This document shows, piece by piece, positions 37,505 through 48,940 of a DNA stretch of 64,000 nucleotides. The notes under the pieces are model-generated. The model was not told where the DNA came from. It saw only the letters and a list, made by a program, of their open reading frames with translations, and ran no database searches. How positions within the stretch are numbered: position 1 is the stretch's first letter; every line of letters starts with the position of its first letter. The DNA is taken from assembly GCA_030620095.1 (NCBI GenBank), contig JAUTXW010002186.1, positions 310,001 through 374,000 on the forward strand, read 5' to 3'. The position numbers and the translations under genes are program-made. This DNA is from Kuschelorhynchus macadamiae. Its lineage: Eukaryota; Arthropoda; Insecta; Coleoptera; Curculionidae.

Positions 37505-38152
37505 TCAGGCACGCCCAAGGCTCGAGCAATAAAACTTTCCGACTCTGAATATAGGGAACCTACCATAAAGAAAGCAAAAGATGCACTAAAACTCAATAAT
37601 TATCCATTTAAACTAATAAACAAAATCTTTACAAATCGAATTCATCTATTCTACAATCAAAACCAGCAAAAAACCAATTCTGGTGTAAAAAAAACTAATT
37701 ATCTCTCTTTGCCTTACGTACCCAACCTATCGGAAAAACTTACGCATTTATTTAAACCTCACAATATAAAAATTGCACATAAAGGTCACAAGCTTTTAAA
37801 AAGAAATTTTAGTCAATTAAAGTCCACTGTTCCTAAAAATAAGAAAACTCACGTAGTATATCAGATTCCTTGCAACAATTGTAATAAAGTATACATCGGA
37901 CAAACCAGCCAATACCTTGGTAATCGCATAAACGGTCACAAATATGATAAAAAAAAAAACAAAACGGCTCTAACAAACCACGTTGTAGAAACCATAGTTT
38001 TGATTTTGAGAACGTAAAAATTTTAAGAACAGAAAATAGCACAAAAAAAAGTGTTTCTCGAGGTGATTGAAATACAGAGAAATGCAGATTCAGTAAATTC
38101 AAAAACTGACACAAAAAAATTAAGTAATATATATTATAACTTAATTAAAAAC
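37505..38152 (+). pseudogene. Penelope-like polyprotein fragment with GIY-YIG endonuclease
   Basis: The open part (to 38017) reads KARAIKLSDSEYR, then LKLNNYPFKLINKIF, LPYVPNLSEKLTHLFK, HNIKIAHKGHK and HVVYQIPCNNCNKVYIGQTS, the linker and N-terminal GIY-YIG core of Penelope-like elements (IPC..C..VYIGQT..L..R...H). After a frameshift near 37995 the sequence continues HSFDFENVKILRTEN, and after another LEVIEIQRNADSVNSKTDTK-KLSNIY, the normal end of the domain. The reverse transcriptase is missing: homology begins right at the inverted repeat. The CCHH-like cysteines characteristic of PLE nucleases are visible (IPCNNCNK). Inactive copy. Confidence 0.85.
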
Positions 38153-38508
38153 TAGTAGTGGAAGTAAATATACTTATATTTTAATGCCAATAGTTTCTTC
38201 CGGTAGCATCCGTATGCAGTAGGAAAGGAATTTCATCTGATAAATAATAAATAATCTAACATATTTTGGCAATCGGCATAAACAACTCGACATCCAAACC
38301 TTCCCCTGTATATGTGACAAATAATAAAATTTTAGTATTTTTAATGTGTTTGTCTCAAAAATCAAAAACGTACTGTGTAACTAATTTTCGTTTTATGTTG
38401 TTTTTAAACTGTGAACAATGAATCTTCGAGACTTTTGTTTATGGTAAGTTGTTTAAAGGTCTTTGTGTATGCATTTACTATTGACTTTGTTAAGGTTTCT
38501 TTGCAGAC

Positions 38509-38559
38509 CATAAAAAAAATTTCTGAAGAAGGTCGTGCCTAACCGAAACGTCAAAAATG
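38509..38559 (+). ncRNA. Degenerate hammerhead-ribozyme-like core in the Penelope element end
   Basis: CTGAAGA (38523-38529; position 7 of the hammerhead core may be any base), GAAA (38545-38548) and ACGTC ending at 38552 are in the correct order. The bases on either side can form stem I: TTT (38520-38522) with AAA (38553-38555) and, beyond an internal loop, CAT (38509-38511) with ATG (38557-38559). Stem II would be GGT/ACC with a bulged A. Stem III is the self-complementary ACGT, as in minimal PLE hammerheads. Published PLE terminal repeats carry hammerheads at this place; this copy is imperfect. Confidence 0.45.
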
Positions 38560-38630
38560 AAGTAAAAAAAACAACGAAGAAAAACACTTTATTTTAATCG
38601 CTGGATCGTACATCCCCAAGAACCAAAACC

Positions 38631-38883
<253 letters not shown>

Positions 38884-39016
38884 TGTATTTCAAATTTCGT
38901 ACACTTTAACATCAAACTGTGTATGTTTCGTGACTGAGAATTTCAGATTTAAATAAATAAATCCCAAAATGATTTAATCGGCATGTCAGACAAATTCATA
39001 TTAAAAAATTCAACCC

Positions 39017-39073
39017 GTCTTCGCTGAGACTCGAACTCAGGACCTTGCGCTCTTACCACTAGGCCACGAAGAC
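39017..39073 (-). pseudogene. tRNA-like sequence lacking the anticodon arm
   Basis: The 57-nt minus-strand sequence has a perfect 7-bp acceptor stem (GTCTTCG/CGAAGAC), a D arm with A-box (TGGCCTAGTGG) and a perfect T arm (CTGAG-TTCGAGT-CTCAG) with B-box (AGTTCGAGTCT). Only GCAAGGTC lies between the D and T arms, about 15-18 nt too short for an anticodon stem-loop. It cannot decode. It could be the head of a tRNA-derived SINE, a deleted tRNA pseudogene or a noncoding tRNA-like RNA. There is no TTTT stop at once after the acceptor; an A/T-rich stretch with TTTTTT follows about 8 nt downstream. Confidence 0.65.
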
Positions 39074-39079
39074 CACCAA

Positions 39080-40317
39080 CTACGCCAATTTAACTTATTC
39101 AATTTTATGTTAGTAGATTTTGCGGCATATGAGCCTTCGGCGGCTACCAATCCAGGAGAGTGTTACAGAGGACAGTGGAAAGAAACTCATTCATGATGAT
39201 TAGACGCGTATCTATTATCCGAATGCATCGTCGACATATTAAGTTAAATTGTCGTAGTTGGTGTTGTCTGGAGGTTTTCATGAAGTGGTCATGGCGTTTG
39301 CCTAGAATGCGAGAGGTCCTGGACTTCCAACGCAAACGAGTCTTTCAATTTTTGATTCGTCTAAACTGCCGAATAAGTAATTTTGGCACATTTTAATAAT
39401 AAAATTCGGACAATCAAAAAGCTACAAGAGTTTAAATAAATAATATTTTGATTTGTAAGAGCTGAAATCATACTAGTCTTCTGATATAAGAGGTTTGTCA
39501 TCTGCAGAAACGGTATTATTTAGATCCTTACAGATTAAAAAATCAAGTCAAGGAAGTTCAGAAATCAAATGAAAATACAAAGTCATATCGACAAAAATCA
39601 ATGCCAAAGCATTTGCCCTAATTCCGCCACGATGTCATTACGAATTCTAATCCGTCCTTCCTGTCGTCTTTTCAAAATACCGAAGAAATTACCTTGGAAA
39701 TATTTCTGATTACACATACCGTATATGATAATTACCAAGGAATTATGGATAATTATATGAAATTAAAAAAACCGTAAAAGTCATTTGCTGAGACCGAGAA
39801 AATCTATGTAATATGTATTTTAAAAACATGTTCTAGATGCTATTAATTCTTAAATATATTATAGCTGCACAATTTATTCAAGAGACGTACTTACCTCATT
39901 TTGCTTACTTAGGCAAAACGACGGTGAATAATCAATTATGTTTGTTTATTATTAACGGAAACGTTCTTAAATTAACATCTTAATAATGAAAGGAACCCGT
40001 TACAAAACAAACTGATCAATACCACGATAACAACAATAGAGGCTGTCTCGAAAATCTCTATTGTTCGTTAGAATTGCGCACTGTGAGTCAAATGAAAACT
40101 AAAAATTAATACTGTAAACTATTATAATAAATAATATTAATAATAGCAGAAAATATGTGTGTAAAAGATCTAATGTTACAAGGAATTACAAATTTTGCTT
40201 TCGAGAACTGTCGTCGTGTAGAATAGGCAACAATTTAAATTTGTTTCAGATTTTAGTTATATGGAGTACTTACCCAAAACAAGTTATATTTATTTTTCTT
40301 TCACATAAATAAAAAAA
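39080..40317. other. Non-coding DNA, nothing recognised
   Basis: Contains a moderately GC-rich stretch at 39120-39330 with overlapping open frames on both strands and no recognisable domain. It lies upstream (minus-strand sense) of the tRNA-like sequence. Confidence 0.4.
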
Positions 40318-41375
40318 TGTTACTTCCCTCGTAAAAGGGAAGTATTGTAATCGTGAAAAAGTCACCCCGTCCCTACATGCCGAAAAACATGTTTTCTCAA
40401 TTCCCCCGGTCTGTCTGTCTGTCGGTCTGTTCACGGCATAGCTAAAAAACTACTTATCTGATTGACTTCAAATGTTGGTCAAAAATTAAGGGTCATATGG
40501 GTATCATCTTGTAACATTTTGGTAATAATCCAATATGGCGAAAATAAAATGGCAGCCTAGTGAACTGTTAAAAAAATTAGTATCAAAAAACTACTTATTC
40601 AAATTATCTCAACTTTTGCACAAACATCAAGTATTATGTTGGAATTAACTGGTAAGATTTTGGTACGAATCCAAGATGGAGGAACAAATTGCGGCTTAAA
40701 GATTCAGCCTGAAAAAACTGCCTAATGTATTGATTTCAAATTGTGTGCCATAACTAATTGTAGTTTAGGGATCAACTAGTAAAATTGTAGTACTAATTTG
40801 TAATCGTGAGAAAATCGCTCTCTCAGGTTTTACATATATTCACGTTTTAGAGTCCTTAGATGCTAAAAAATATGTTTTATCAATTAAGTCGGTCGGTCTG
40901 TCGATCTGTCTGTGTGTGTCAGTTCGCGGCATAGCTTAAAAACTACTTAGCCGATTGATTTCAAATTTTGATAAAGAAATTAAAGGTCATATGTGGATGA
41001 CCCGGTAATATTTTGGTAAAAATCCATTTTCGCGAAACAAAATGGCAGCTTAGTGGTTGAAAAAATTATTATTAAAAAACTAATCTTCCAATTTATCTAA
41101 AATTTTTGCACAAGCATCAAAAGTATTATGTTGGAATTAACCGGAAAATTTTTGGTACGAATCCAACATGGCGGAACATAAATTAAGTGTGTGTGTGTAT
41201 TAACATGACGTAGCAAAATGGCGGTATGTGTCAATGTTAAAACTACTCGTTGAATTTATTTTAAATTATGCCCAAAAGTCAAGTGTGGCATAGGTAGAAA
41301 GAAACTGGTAAAATATGGGTAGAAATCCAATATGATGGAACAAAATGGCGCCCAATAAAAATGTATGAAAAGACA

Positions 41376-41431
<56 letters not shown>

Positions 41432-41540
41432 ATATGTACTGAACTAAATTGGATCACGCCTCACTATTCCTAACAAATGGAAAGTAAGTCATATCGAGGG
41501 AAATTCCTGGTAAAGGAAATTTACTGATTTTTTCTTTAAA
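40318..41540 (+). repeat. GTCTGTC dispersed repeat, copy 3 (two internal units)
   Basis: The best preserved copy. It starts CTTCCCTCGTAAAAGGGAAG, itself a small hairpin. Unit 1 (about 40350-40800) and unit 2 (about 40801-41160) each contain CGTGA(A/G)AAA, ATGC(C/T)(A/G)AAAAA(C/T)ATG, GGTCTGTC, CGGCATAGCT(A/T)AAAAACTA, GATTGA(C/T)TTCAAAT, GGTCATATG, ATTTTGGTA and AAAATGGCAGC. The tail has GAACTAAATTGGATCACGCC and CACTATTCCTAACAAATGG, the terminal block of the other copies. A (TA)n array has expanded between unit 2 and the tail. Confidence 0.7.
41377..41436. repeat. (TA)n microsatellite
   Basis: TA array with a TATG-interrupted 3' end, inside the third GTCTGTC repeat copy. Confidence 0.95.
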
Positions 41541-44500
41541 ACTTGGTCTTACAATGTTATTATTTAATTATGTAAAAAAAATCCTAAACGTAAATAGAAC
41601 GTCGACAAACATCTTACACCACTGGACTCTGTCAGGGCAACTAAAACTAAAAAAGGAAAGACATATAAGGGAAAGTTTTTATTACGGGAGCTAACCTCAT
41701 TTTCATGGCTATATAGTAAGTTGGATGTTCTCTTTTTGTGTAGTATTCGGCTTGTTAATGCTTAAAATGTTCTCATGCCAATCCGGAGGCAGGAACAATG
41801 CTTCCGAACCAGGTGTCAATCATGTAAGACAAAACAGCCTTAAGCTTATAAATTAAATGGTCAAAAAACGTCTCCTGCAAACTCCGCATGGTGCGATGTA
41901 CTCTTGCCATAACTGCGCAAAAAAAAACACACAAAAGCAAGTAGGTAATTCACTGGAATTGGAGATCGTAAAAATATGAAATAAAAAGTGATTTAATGTT
42001 TTTTGTACAAGGGTATTTTATGGTCAATAAGCCGAAAATTTCAAATGACACATTATTACGTACTCACCATTAATTTTCTCAAAAACTAAATGTATTATCA
42101 AAAAAAATGTAAAAGCTTTTTCAGTTGTAATTGCGGTCTCTTTAATTTAGCCGTCGCAAAAGTTAGAATTTAATTTCGTATTCTGTATATAAATTGACAT
42201 TTTTCAGATAAGCAAAACTTAAAGTAAAGGAGTTGTCCATATGTTACCCAATCCACGCACACGCTGTATATATTAAAACAAATATTATTTGATGAAAATG
42301 TTTAATACTGAAAACTTTTTTACATATAGCTTATATCGTGATATAAGTTACAAATGCTTTTACTATCAGCCATTGGGGGGATAATAGTTGATAAAACTTA
42401 AGTAGATCTCTCCAAAGTTAGTGACGCTAACTCCCATCTTATTAGATTTTAGATCATAGAATAAAAACAAATGAGGTTTCTCTCGGACCAGAAATGTCAA
42501 TACATAGATTTTGTTTAACGTATACATTTTTTAAATATAAAGACAAATTATTCTTTAAAACTGCTTTTATTATACAGGTTGTCACAAATATTTACACCAC
42601 TTTGACACTTTTTTTAAATTTGTATTCTTTGATATACATGTCGGATTTTGTAAGTCATAGAAATATAAATTTAGTTCGAATATACGGGTTGTTTTGAAAA
42701 TTATGTTCTCCATTGTCAAAAAACTTCAGTATTTTAAGACGCTACCAGATATAAAATAATTCATGTCCAAATCTTTGGGAGGTAATTTATCTAACGAAAA
42801 TATGAACAAGACTCCTTATAAACACAGGACCTTAAACACTTGGGTTTCTAGATAGAGAGTATTTTAACAACCCAGGAACTAGCTTCCTTAACCAATAATC
42901 AACTGCAGCAGTGAACAATTTATTAGAGGAAACACATGCAAATAAGATTTCGAATTTTTGGAATTGAACAGGTAATTGTAATTTGTATGGAGAGGTCATT
43001 AAATATCTTAACAAGGAAAGGCAATGACTTATCTATTGAGGAGATACTATTTTTAAAAGAAATTCTGACTTGACCCTGTCAACTGACAATTTAACAATAC
43101 CGTTGTAATTTCTTTGAACTGAACGCATGTGCTATTAATAAGTCAAAAAGATTATCGTAGATAATTATTATTAGTAACCACAAAATACATTTACTTAAAA
43201 ACTGAAACCTTCAGTTGTCTTGGGACTCTAGTGGCGAAAAGGAGGCACACACTTTCCTGGCTATCTAACTCATTAATAAGTGAATTCTTAAGATGGAACT
43301 TTCATTTTTTTATCTAAGGGTAATTAACATTTATTTTAACTATTTTTTATTATTTTTTAATTATTTACTTATTTATAATTACTTAGACTGTTTGAATTGA
43401 AAGTAAATAAATTGTTAATTTTTATTTTTGTTGAATAAAACAAGTATTCAATAATGAGAAAAAATCAGGCATACCTGGAAAAATGACGGCAAAACTGGTT
43501 TTCTGCAAATATCTCGATTAATATTATATATAGAGAAAAATGTTTTATAACTTACATAAGGTAATATTTCCTACAAAAAAGGTTATATGTAGTTTTCTTG
43601 TGGGGTATATCGTTAAGGCAATGTAGGTGGAAGTATTATCACCATGATTTAATTTTTATTGCAAAAACTCGACGTAAAATTTATGTTCAAATATTTATTT
43701 TTATTTTAAATCTCGTTTTCTACGAGATTTGATGCAATAATAGAACCACATAAAACAATACAAAACAATATTTAGTTTATTAATACAAAACTTGTCATAC
43801 AATACTGTGCTAGAAAAATTACCACACTTGTTTACACACTATGTTTTTTCCAGTCCCAGATAGTATGTAATAACTCATTTCCTATCCACTTATCTACTTG
43901 TTGCTACGTTCGAAAACAATTTAAGAGTGGCTTGATGGACTGATACCGTAGTTGTTGAATGGATTATTACGACTATAAAGTTCATTTCCATTTTCATTTT
44001 CAGCACCAGATGAAAATGAAGATTTTTTAAAACCAGAAGAAGCAGCTTCTTGCAGTACCATACTATTTTCACTAAATTTGCTTAAAAAGAGTTGAATTGT
44101 TGTCACAGCCACTAAAAGCGTAAACGGAATGAAAGTTGTCCCGACAGCAGCAATATATCCCACAAAAATGGAATATATTTTATTTTAAACGGATCATTTT
44201 CCTTATTTCAGTACATAGATATTTATTTCCGTCTCAGCTAAGCCGGTGAGAAGAACTAGAAGATTAACGTCTTTGTCAACGATAATCACTGACGTTCTGC
44301 CTGCATGCTTCAATGACGGTTTTTACGACCAGTGGCTCTGTATCTGGAGCTGTCTGTTTAATTTTAAATTATTCATTGGTGCATCGATGTTTCATCAGTA
44401 TGATGAGCCGGCTCTTCTTTCTCTCATTTAAAAGAAACTTGCTTTGACTTGTCAGCACCTTCAACTGTTTTTGTATTATTTTTTGTTACATATTCAGAGT

Positions 44501-44690
44501 ATCCATCAAAAGCAGTGCTGGCATTTTCATTATAAGTATTCTAGATATACTCCACATTTATGTTTATTATAAGGTCCCTCCCCTTGATGTCAGACGATTC
44601 TATATAAAAGAAACTTCAATTCATCAATGATGTAAACAGGATTCCCATATTTCTTACATGTTGGCAGTGGTGTGAACTCATTACAAAGGA
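41541..44690. other. Non-coding DNA, nothing firmly recognised
   Basis: An 80-codon minus-strand frame at 43921-44163 begins with a hydrophobic stretch (AVGTTFIPFTLLVAVTTIQL) followed by a serine/asparagine-rich tail. It resembles no domain I know; it may be the end of a decayed transposon gene that continues at 44690-44860. Confidence 0.35.
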
Positions 44691-44860
44691 AAGTCATTGA
44701 GGCCAAACATATCTTTCGAGTATACCTAAGAAGATTTTGCAGTCAAAAAAGATTCAATAGTATGAGAATAGGGCAGCATGCTTTTTATTGTTTCTAAATG
44801 TAACTTCCAATCTTCTGAATGCTGAAATTCCGTGAACTGTTTCAAAAATATACCTATTTC
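44690..44860 (-). pseudogene. Fragment of an insect mobile-type protein (W..HL..I..MLPY.H motif)
   Basis: The minus strand reads FLKQFTEFQHSEDWKLHLET, then IKSMLPYSHTIESFLTAKSS, stop, VYSKDMFGLND. This order (F....... W.lHL..i..MLPY.h....fl.AKS..vY...M..L) resembles a segment of a multi-copy insect protein family of unknown function usually found in transposon-like copies. Only about 55 codons are readable and one stop is present. Identification is by pattern memory only. Confidence 0.4.
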
Positions 44861-45242
44861 AAAGTACTGTACCAAAAATTTGAATGAACCTTTACATTTT
44901 AAATTTCTCTCAATTGTGCATGTTTTACGTATTTTTATTTATACTACACTCTGTTAACTTTTTAAGTATTTTTTGTATATATTTATATTTCACGACTAGC
45001 ATTTTTCTCGTAATGACACATTCATATAATATTACAACTAAATGCTTTTTTAAACAAAAAAAAACGCCCAACCTACAAGAAAACTACAAATTACCTTTTT
45101 CGTAGAAAATATTGTATACATTATTGTATAAATAAAATTAATATGTTGTAAAGATCGATGAAAAGAATAAAGTTAAAGTTATCAAAACAACTTTTTAAAT
45201 AAAAACCTCTTCATTTGATTAAAATAAACCTTTTTGTTTCAG

Positions 45243-45551
45243 GTGGAAATTACTGTTCTTGATAAAAATGACAGTCCGCCATCTTTTGAAGACTCCCCAC
45301 TCCACTACGCGGTGTCGGAAGATCTCGGGCCGGGTCAGTCGGTTGCTACGATAAGAGCCGAAGATCCTGATACTATCGGCCAACTGGAGTACAGCATATT
45401 AAAGGGTGACGATGGCAAATTCTCACTAGATAAAAGAAGCGGAATTCTGAAATTAGCCGATAGCTTGGACAGAGAGACTAAGGATATGTATAAGTTGACT
45501 GTGAGATGTAGCGACGGCAACCAATATACAGACACTGTTGTCACGGTCGAG
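45243..45551 (+). CDS. Cadherin-repeat exon of a large Fat-type cadherin
   Basis: A 103-codon exon is bounded by ...TTTTTGTTTCAG at 45242 and GTAAGT at 45552, phase 0 at both sides. It encodes the end of one extracellular cadherin repeat and almost all of the next: VEITVLDKNDSPPSF (calcium-binding linker DxNDxPP), YAVSEDLGPGQSV, RAEDPD (the A.DxD calcium motif), GQLEYSI, FSLDKRSGILKLADSLDRET (LDRE motif), YKLTVRCSDG and TVVTVE. Such modules mediate calcium-dependent adhesion outside the cell. The DKNDSPP variant recalls insect Fat, Fat-like/Kugelei or similar protocadherins; I cannot choose among them. No neighbouring exon of the gene was found in the window, so its introns must be long. No disabling change is seen. 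Confidence 0.9.
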
Positions 45552-46769
45552 GTAAGTTATTACGCCTTGTACATGGCTGTCATTTCGGTCGTCTCCTTTA
45601 ACTTTTTTTACGGGTTTATTTGTCACCTAATTTTTTATTAGTTGGCAGTTTATTGATCGTTGCGCAGCAATATAAACTGCTCAACAAACCATTTCAATTT
45701 TTAGTTCTTTTTTCGAATGAATTTAACTTTTTTAAAAATCAACTTTTTGCTTTCCACATTATGCGGTAAGAACGAATAAAAAGTTGATAAGGGTGATCAA
45801 AAAAGTTATGTAGAAGTTCAAAAAGCTTGAGTGTTTACCATTTTGGTAAAAACAAATTTTACGCATTTTAATACGGTGTACGTTATTGTTAGTTTTTTAA
45901 TTGCTTCTTGACGGGAGATACACTCCTAGGCATAAAATTTGGGTATAAAAACTTTTATATAATGGCTTAACAGATTTTAACGAACTTTTCAGATGTTATA
46001 AACTTGTTTTTAGAAGATCAAAACATATGTTCTGGAATGATCTATATGCCAAAAATGCTGTCATGGCAATTTTTTATTTTTATCATTGACATGTCAAAAA
46101 TATGACATAATCTTTTCTTTTTATTTACGAGCTGGATAATTCGCCTAAAAATTATTTTTGAGGAGAATATGATTCCCCAATTTTGGAGGTATATTGTCAA
46201 TCCATGTCAAAATGGCGGAGGCCTAAAAAAAGTTCGAAAACGTTTCTACACAGAAATAAAAAAAACGTGCACCTTTGTGGCAAAAATAACCAAAATAATT
46301 TTAACATACTCTGCTTGAGAAAAGCTCTCAAACGATGTTTTCATGAGAAAAAATATCGATTGCGTCATATTTCTAGCATCCGTCGGGCAAATTCTCAAAA
46401 CTCGATTCTTTGTGGGTTAAAAATTGCTCTCGACATTAACATTAATGTCTACGTTTTCATCATTTTGGCATCTAATATCACCATTAATAGTCAAATAGTA
46501 GACACTTTTAAATATTCAGTGAAAAAATCGTAACAAAAGTCAAGAAAATTAAATTGAAACAGATTAGCACCCCGCAACTTATTATGAAAGTGACATGTGC
46601 ATGATATTTGTTAGCTTGATAAAGAAAGTGTCAAAATAATGTGTTCTGGAGTGACCTATATGTAAATAATACTTACACATGCCAAATTTTTATTTACAAG
46701 CTAGTTACCTCTACTAAATATTAAAAGTTCGAATAGGTTTAACATAGAAATAAAAAGAATAGCACTTTT
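45552..46769 (+). other. Intron sequence with two diverged copies of a repeat
   Basis: Two related stretches, about 45960-46260 and 46560-46770, share TGTTCTGGA(A)TGA(C)CTATATG, ATGCCAAA, TTTATTTACA(A)GCT and a lysine-rich plus-strand frame (AAAAATAG, AATAAAAA). They precede and may belong to the mobile-type gene that starts at about 46770. No TIRs or known domain were seen in them. Confidence 0.4.
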
Positions 46770-48705
46770 GTGTCAAAAATAGCTAAAAATATAAATTTTT
46801 ACATACTTTCTGAAAAAAGTTCTATCAGTGTTTCGTTGTGTACTTTCTATAAAAACATGTCTAGTAGGTATTGTAAGAATAAACCTGGTGACTTTTGTTA
46901 CATTTGTAGACAGTTCATAGAGAAAAAGTTTAAGAGGAACATTATTGATTTTGTAAAAAAAATATATTTTGCTTACAATAAAATGAAACTTGGAGATCAA
47001 GATAAACTTTGGACACCACATGTTATCTGCAAGATTTGCGAAGAAGCCTTGAGAGATTGGTTTAAAGGAACAAGAAAAGCCTTACCGTTTGGAATACCAG
47101 TGGTCTGGAGAAAACCTAGAAATCACAGCGATGACTGCTATTTTTGTCTTTGTGATATTAAAGGTTATAACACAAAATCTCTAAAGTGTATTAACTCTCC
47201 CAATCTTCTGTCGGCAATACGACCAGTTCCACACGATGCTGATATACCTGTACCTATTCCACCTAAAGTATTGCAGTCTAATGTCAAATCCGAATCTTCA
47301 ACGGATACAGAATCTGACATTTTTGAAGCTATATATGACTATTTTCTCAATTAGCACCGAATGCTTTAGTCAGAGATTTCGGACTTCCAAAAGATCTTTT
47401 TGTGACTTTAGAATCCAGGTTAAGCGAAAGAAATGTACTTGCCCCAGAAACTATATTTTATTGGTATAGAAATCGTGAGGTTGAATTTGTCGATTACTTC
47501 ACTACGGCTGGTTCACTTGTATATTGCCTAAACATATCTGAGTTGGTTATTCACCTTGGTGCTCCTGAATACAAATCTACCGAGTGGAGACTTTATAGAC
47601 TCGTGAAAGAGAATCCTTAAAGCTGTTCAACTACAAAATGGCAATTTATGTGCATCTGTTCCTGTTGCTCAACCCAACTAAAAGAAAATTACGAAAATCT
47701 TGAAGAAATGGTTTTAAGAATAAACTATAAGCAACACAATTTCTTTAGGCGTAAAGATATTCAACCTAGTATAATAATAATCAGCAAAAAGTGACCCATT
47801 AGATGTTGGACATATATTATACAGGGTGTTCCATTTAAAATAACAAAACTGATACTTATTTCGTTTATTTCTGATGTGTTTTTCTGGTTAAGCGAGAAAA
47901 ATTTACTTGCCCCAAAAACTACATTTTATTGGTATAGAAATCGTGAGGTTGAATTTGTCGATTGCTCCACCGCAGCTGGTTCACTTGTATATTGCCTAAA
48001 CGTATCTGAGTTGGTTATTCACCTGTGGAGACTTTATAAACTCGTCAAAAAAAATCCTTAAAGCTGTTCAACTACATAATGGCAATTTATGTGCATCTGT
48101 TCCTGTTGCTCATTCAACCCAACTCAAAGAAAATTAGGAAAATCTTGAAGAAATGCTTTTAAGAATAAACTATAAGCAACACAACTGGATTCTGTGGCGA
48201 CCTTAAGATTTTAACAATGCTTTTGGGTCAACAATCCGGTTATATCAAATACCCATGTTTCTTATGTCAGTAGGACAGCAGAACAAAAGATGACTACTGA
48301 ACTAAAAAAAACTGACCACCAAAAAAAAATGAACACCGCGCTCCAAAAATGTAATTCGGGATGCCTAGTTGACCCCAAGAAATTTTATTACCCCCTCTTC
48401 ATATAAAATTGAGACTGATGAAACAATTTGTCGAAGCTCTCGATAAAAATGGTGGTTGTTTTAAGTACTTGTATGAACCATTTCCGGGTGTTTCTGAAAG
48501 TAATGAAATTGAGATGGTTATGCAGGAAAACGAAGAAGAAGCATGAATAGCTTTAAAAGAAGTTATAAATAAGTTTCTAGGAAACTACAGAGACCCAGAA
48601 TTTAAAAATAATGTTGAAAACATGTTGGATAAATTTAAGAAGTTACGCTGTAATATGATCATAAAAATGCACTTTTTATATGTTCATCTTGACTATTCTC
48701 AGGAG
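46770..48705 (+). pseudogene. Unnamed mobile-type family B gene, nearly complete but decayed
   Basis: The first open part (to 47354) is a cysteine-rich N-terminal region: RYCKNKPGDFCYICRQF, FVKKIYFAYNKMKLGDQDKL, PHVICKICEEALRDW, FGIPVVWRKPRNHSDDCYFC, SAIRPVPHDADIPVPIPPK. It suggests two or three C-x2-C zinc-binding sites. After a stop come DFGLPKDLFVTLESRLSERN, APETIFYWYRNREVEF, YFTTAGSLVYCLNISEL; then GQQSGYIKYPCFLC, LVDPKKF, LMKQFVEALDKNGGCFKYLY, KFLGNYRDPEFKNNVENMLD and KKLRCNMIIKMHFLYVHLDY. I recognise this order as a multi-copy insect protein without a name known to me; it is probably transposon-encoded. Frameshifts, stops and an internal duplication disable it. Confidence 0.65.
47421..48184 (+). 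repeat. Direct duplication of ~300 bp inside the family B gene
   Basis: 47421-47738 and 47887-48184 are close copies, from TTAAGCGA(A/G)A(G/A)AAAT to TAAGCAACACAA. They are separated by 148 bp of a dispersed repeat that recurs at 49298-49430. Copy 2 lacks about 27 bp (GGTGCTCCTGAATACAAATC and following bases) and copy 1 lacks four to five bases near 47668. Each therefore has its own later deletions. Confidence 0.85.
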
Positions 48706-48940
48706 TAAGCTTGGAACGTTTTTAACATGTTGTGAATATCTTAGCCAAGTGAACTAGGATTATATTACATTTTCTGTAAAAAATGAAACCGTTTCTGGAA
48801 AACAAAATATTTTTTTATTATTAATAGTAGTACCCTTAAAAAAGATACTTCTCGTTAGATGGTCAACAAAGCTAAAAAATTAACGCACTTTCGTTCTTGT
48901 TGATGGTTATAAATATACATATATAACGAACCATCCTCTG

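Noticed and set aside
43921..44163. Possible membrane protein with hydrophobic N terminus
   Set aside because: Too short, no partner exons, next to another decayed mobile-type fragment; reported only as a note.
48413..48445. CTGATGA followed by CGAAGC, resembling a hammerhead core
   Set aside because: GAAA is missing, no stem I complement is present, and the bases code for LMKQFVEAL of the family B remnant.
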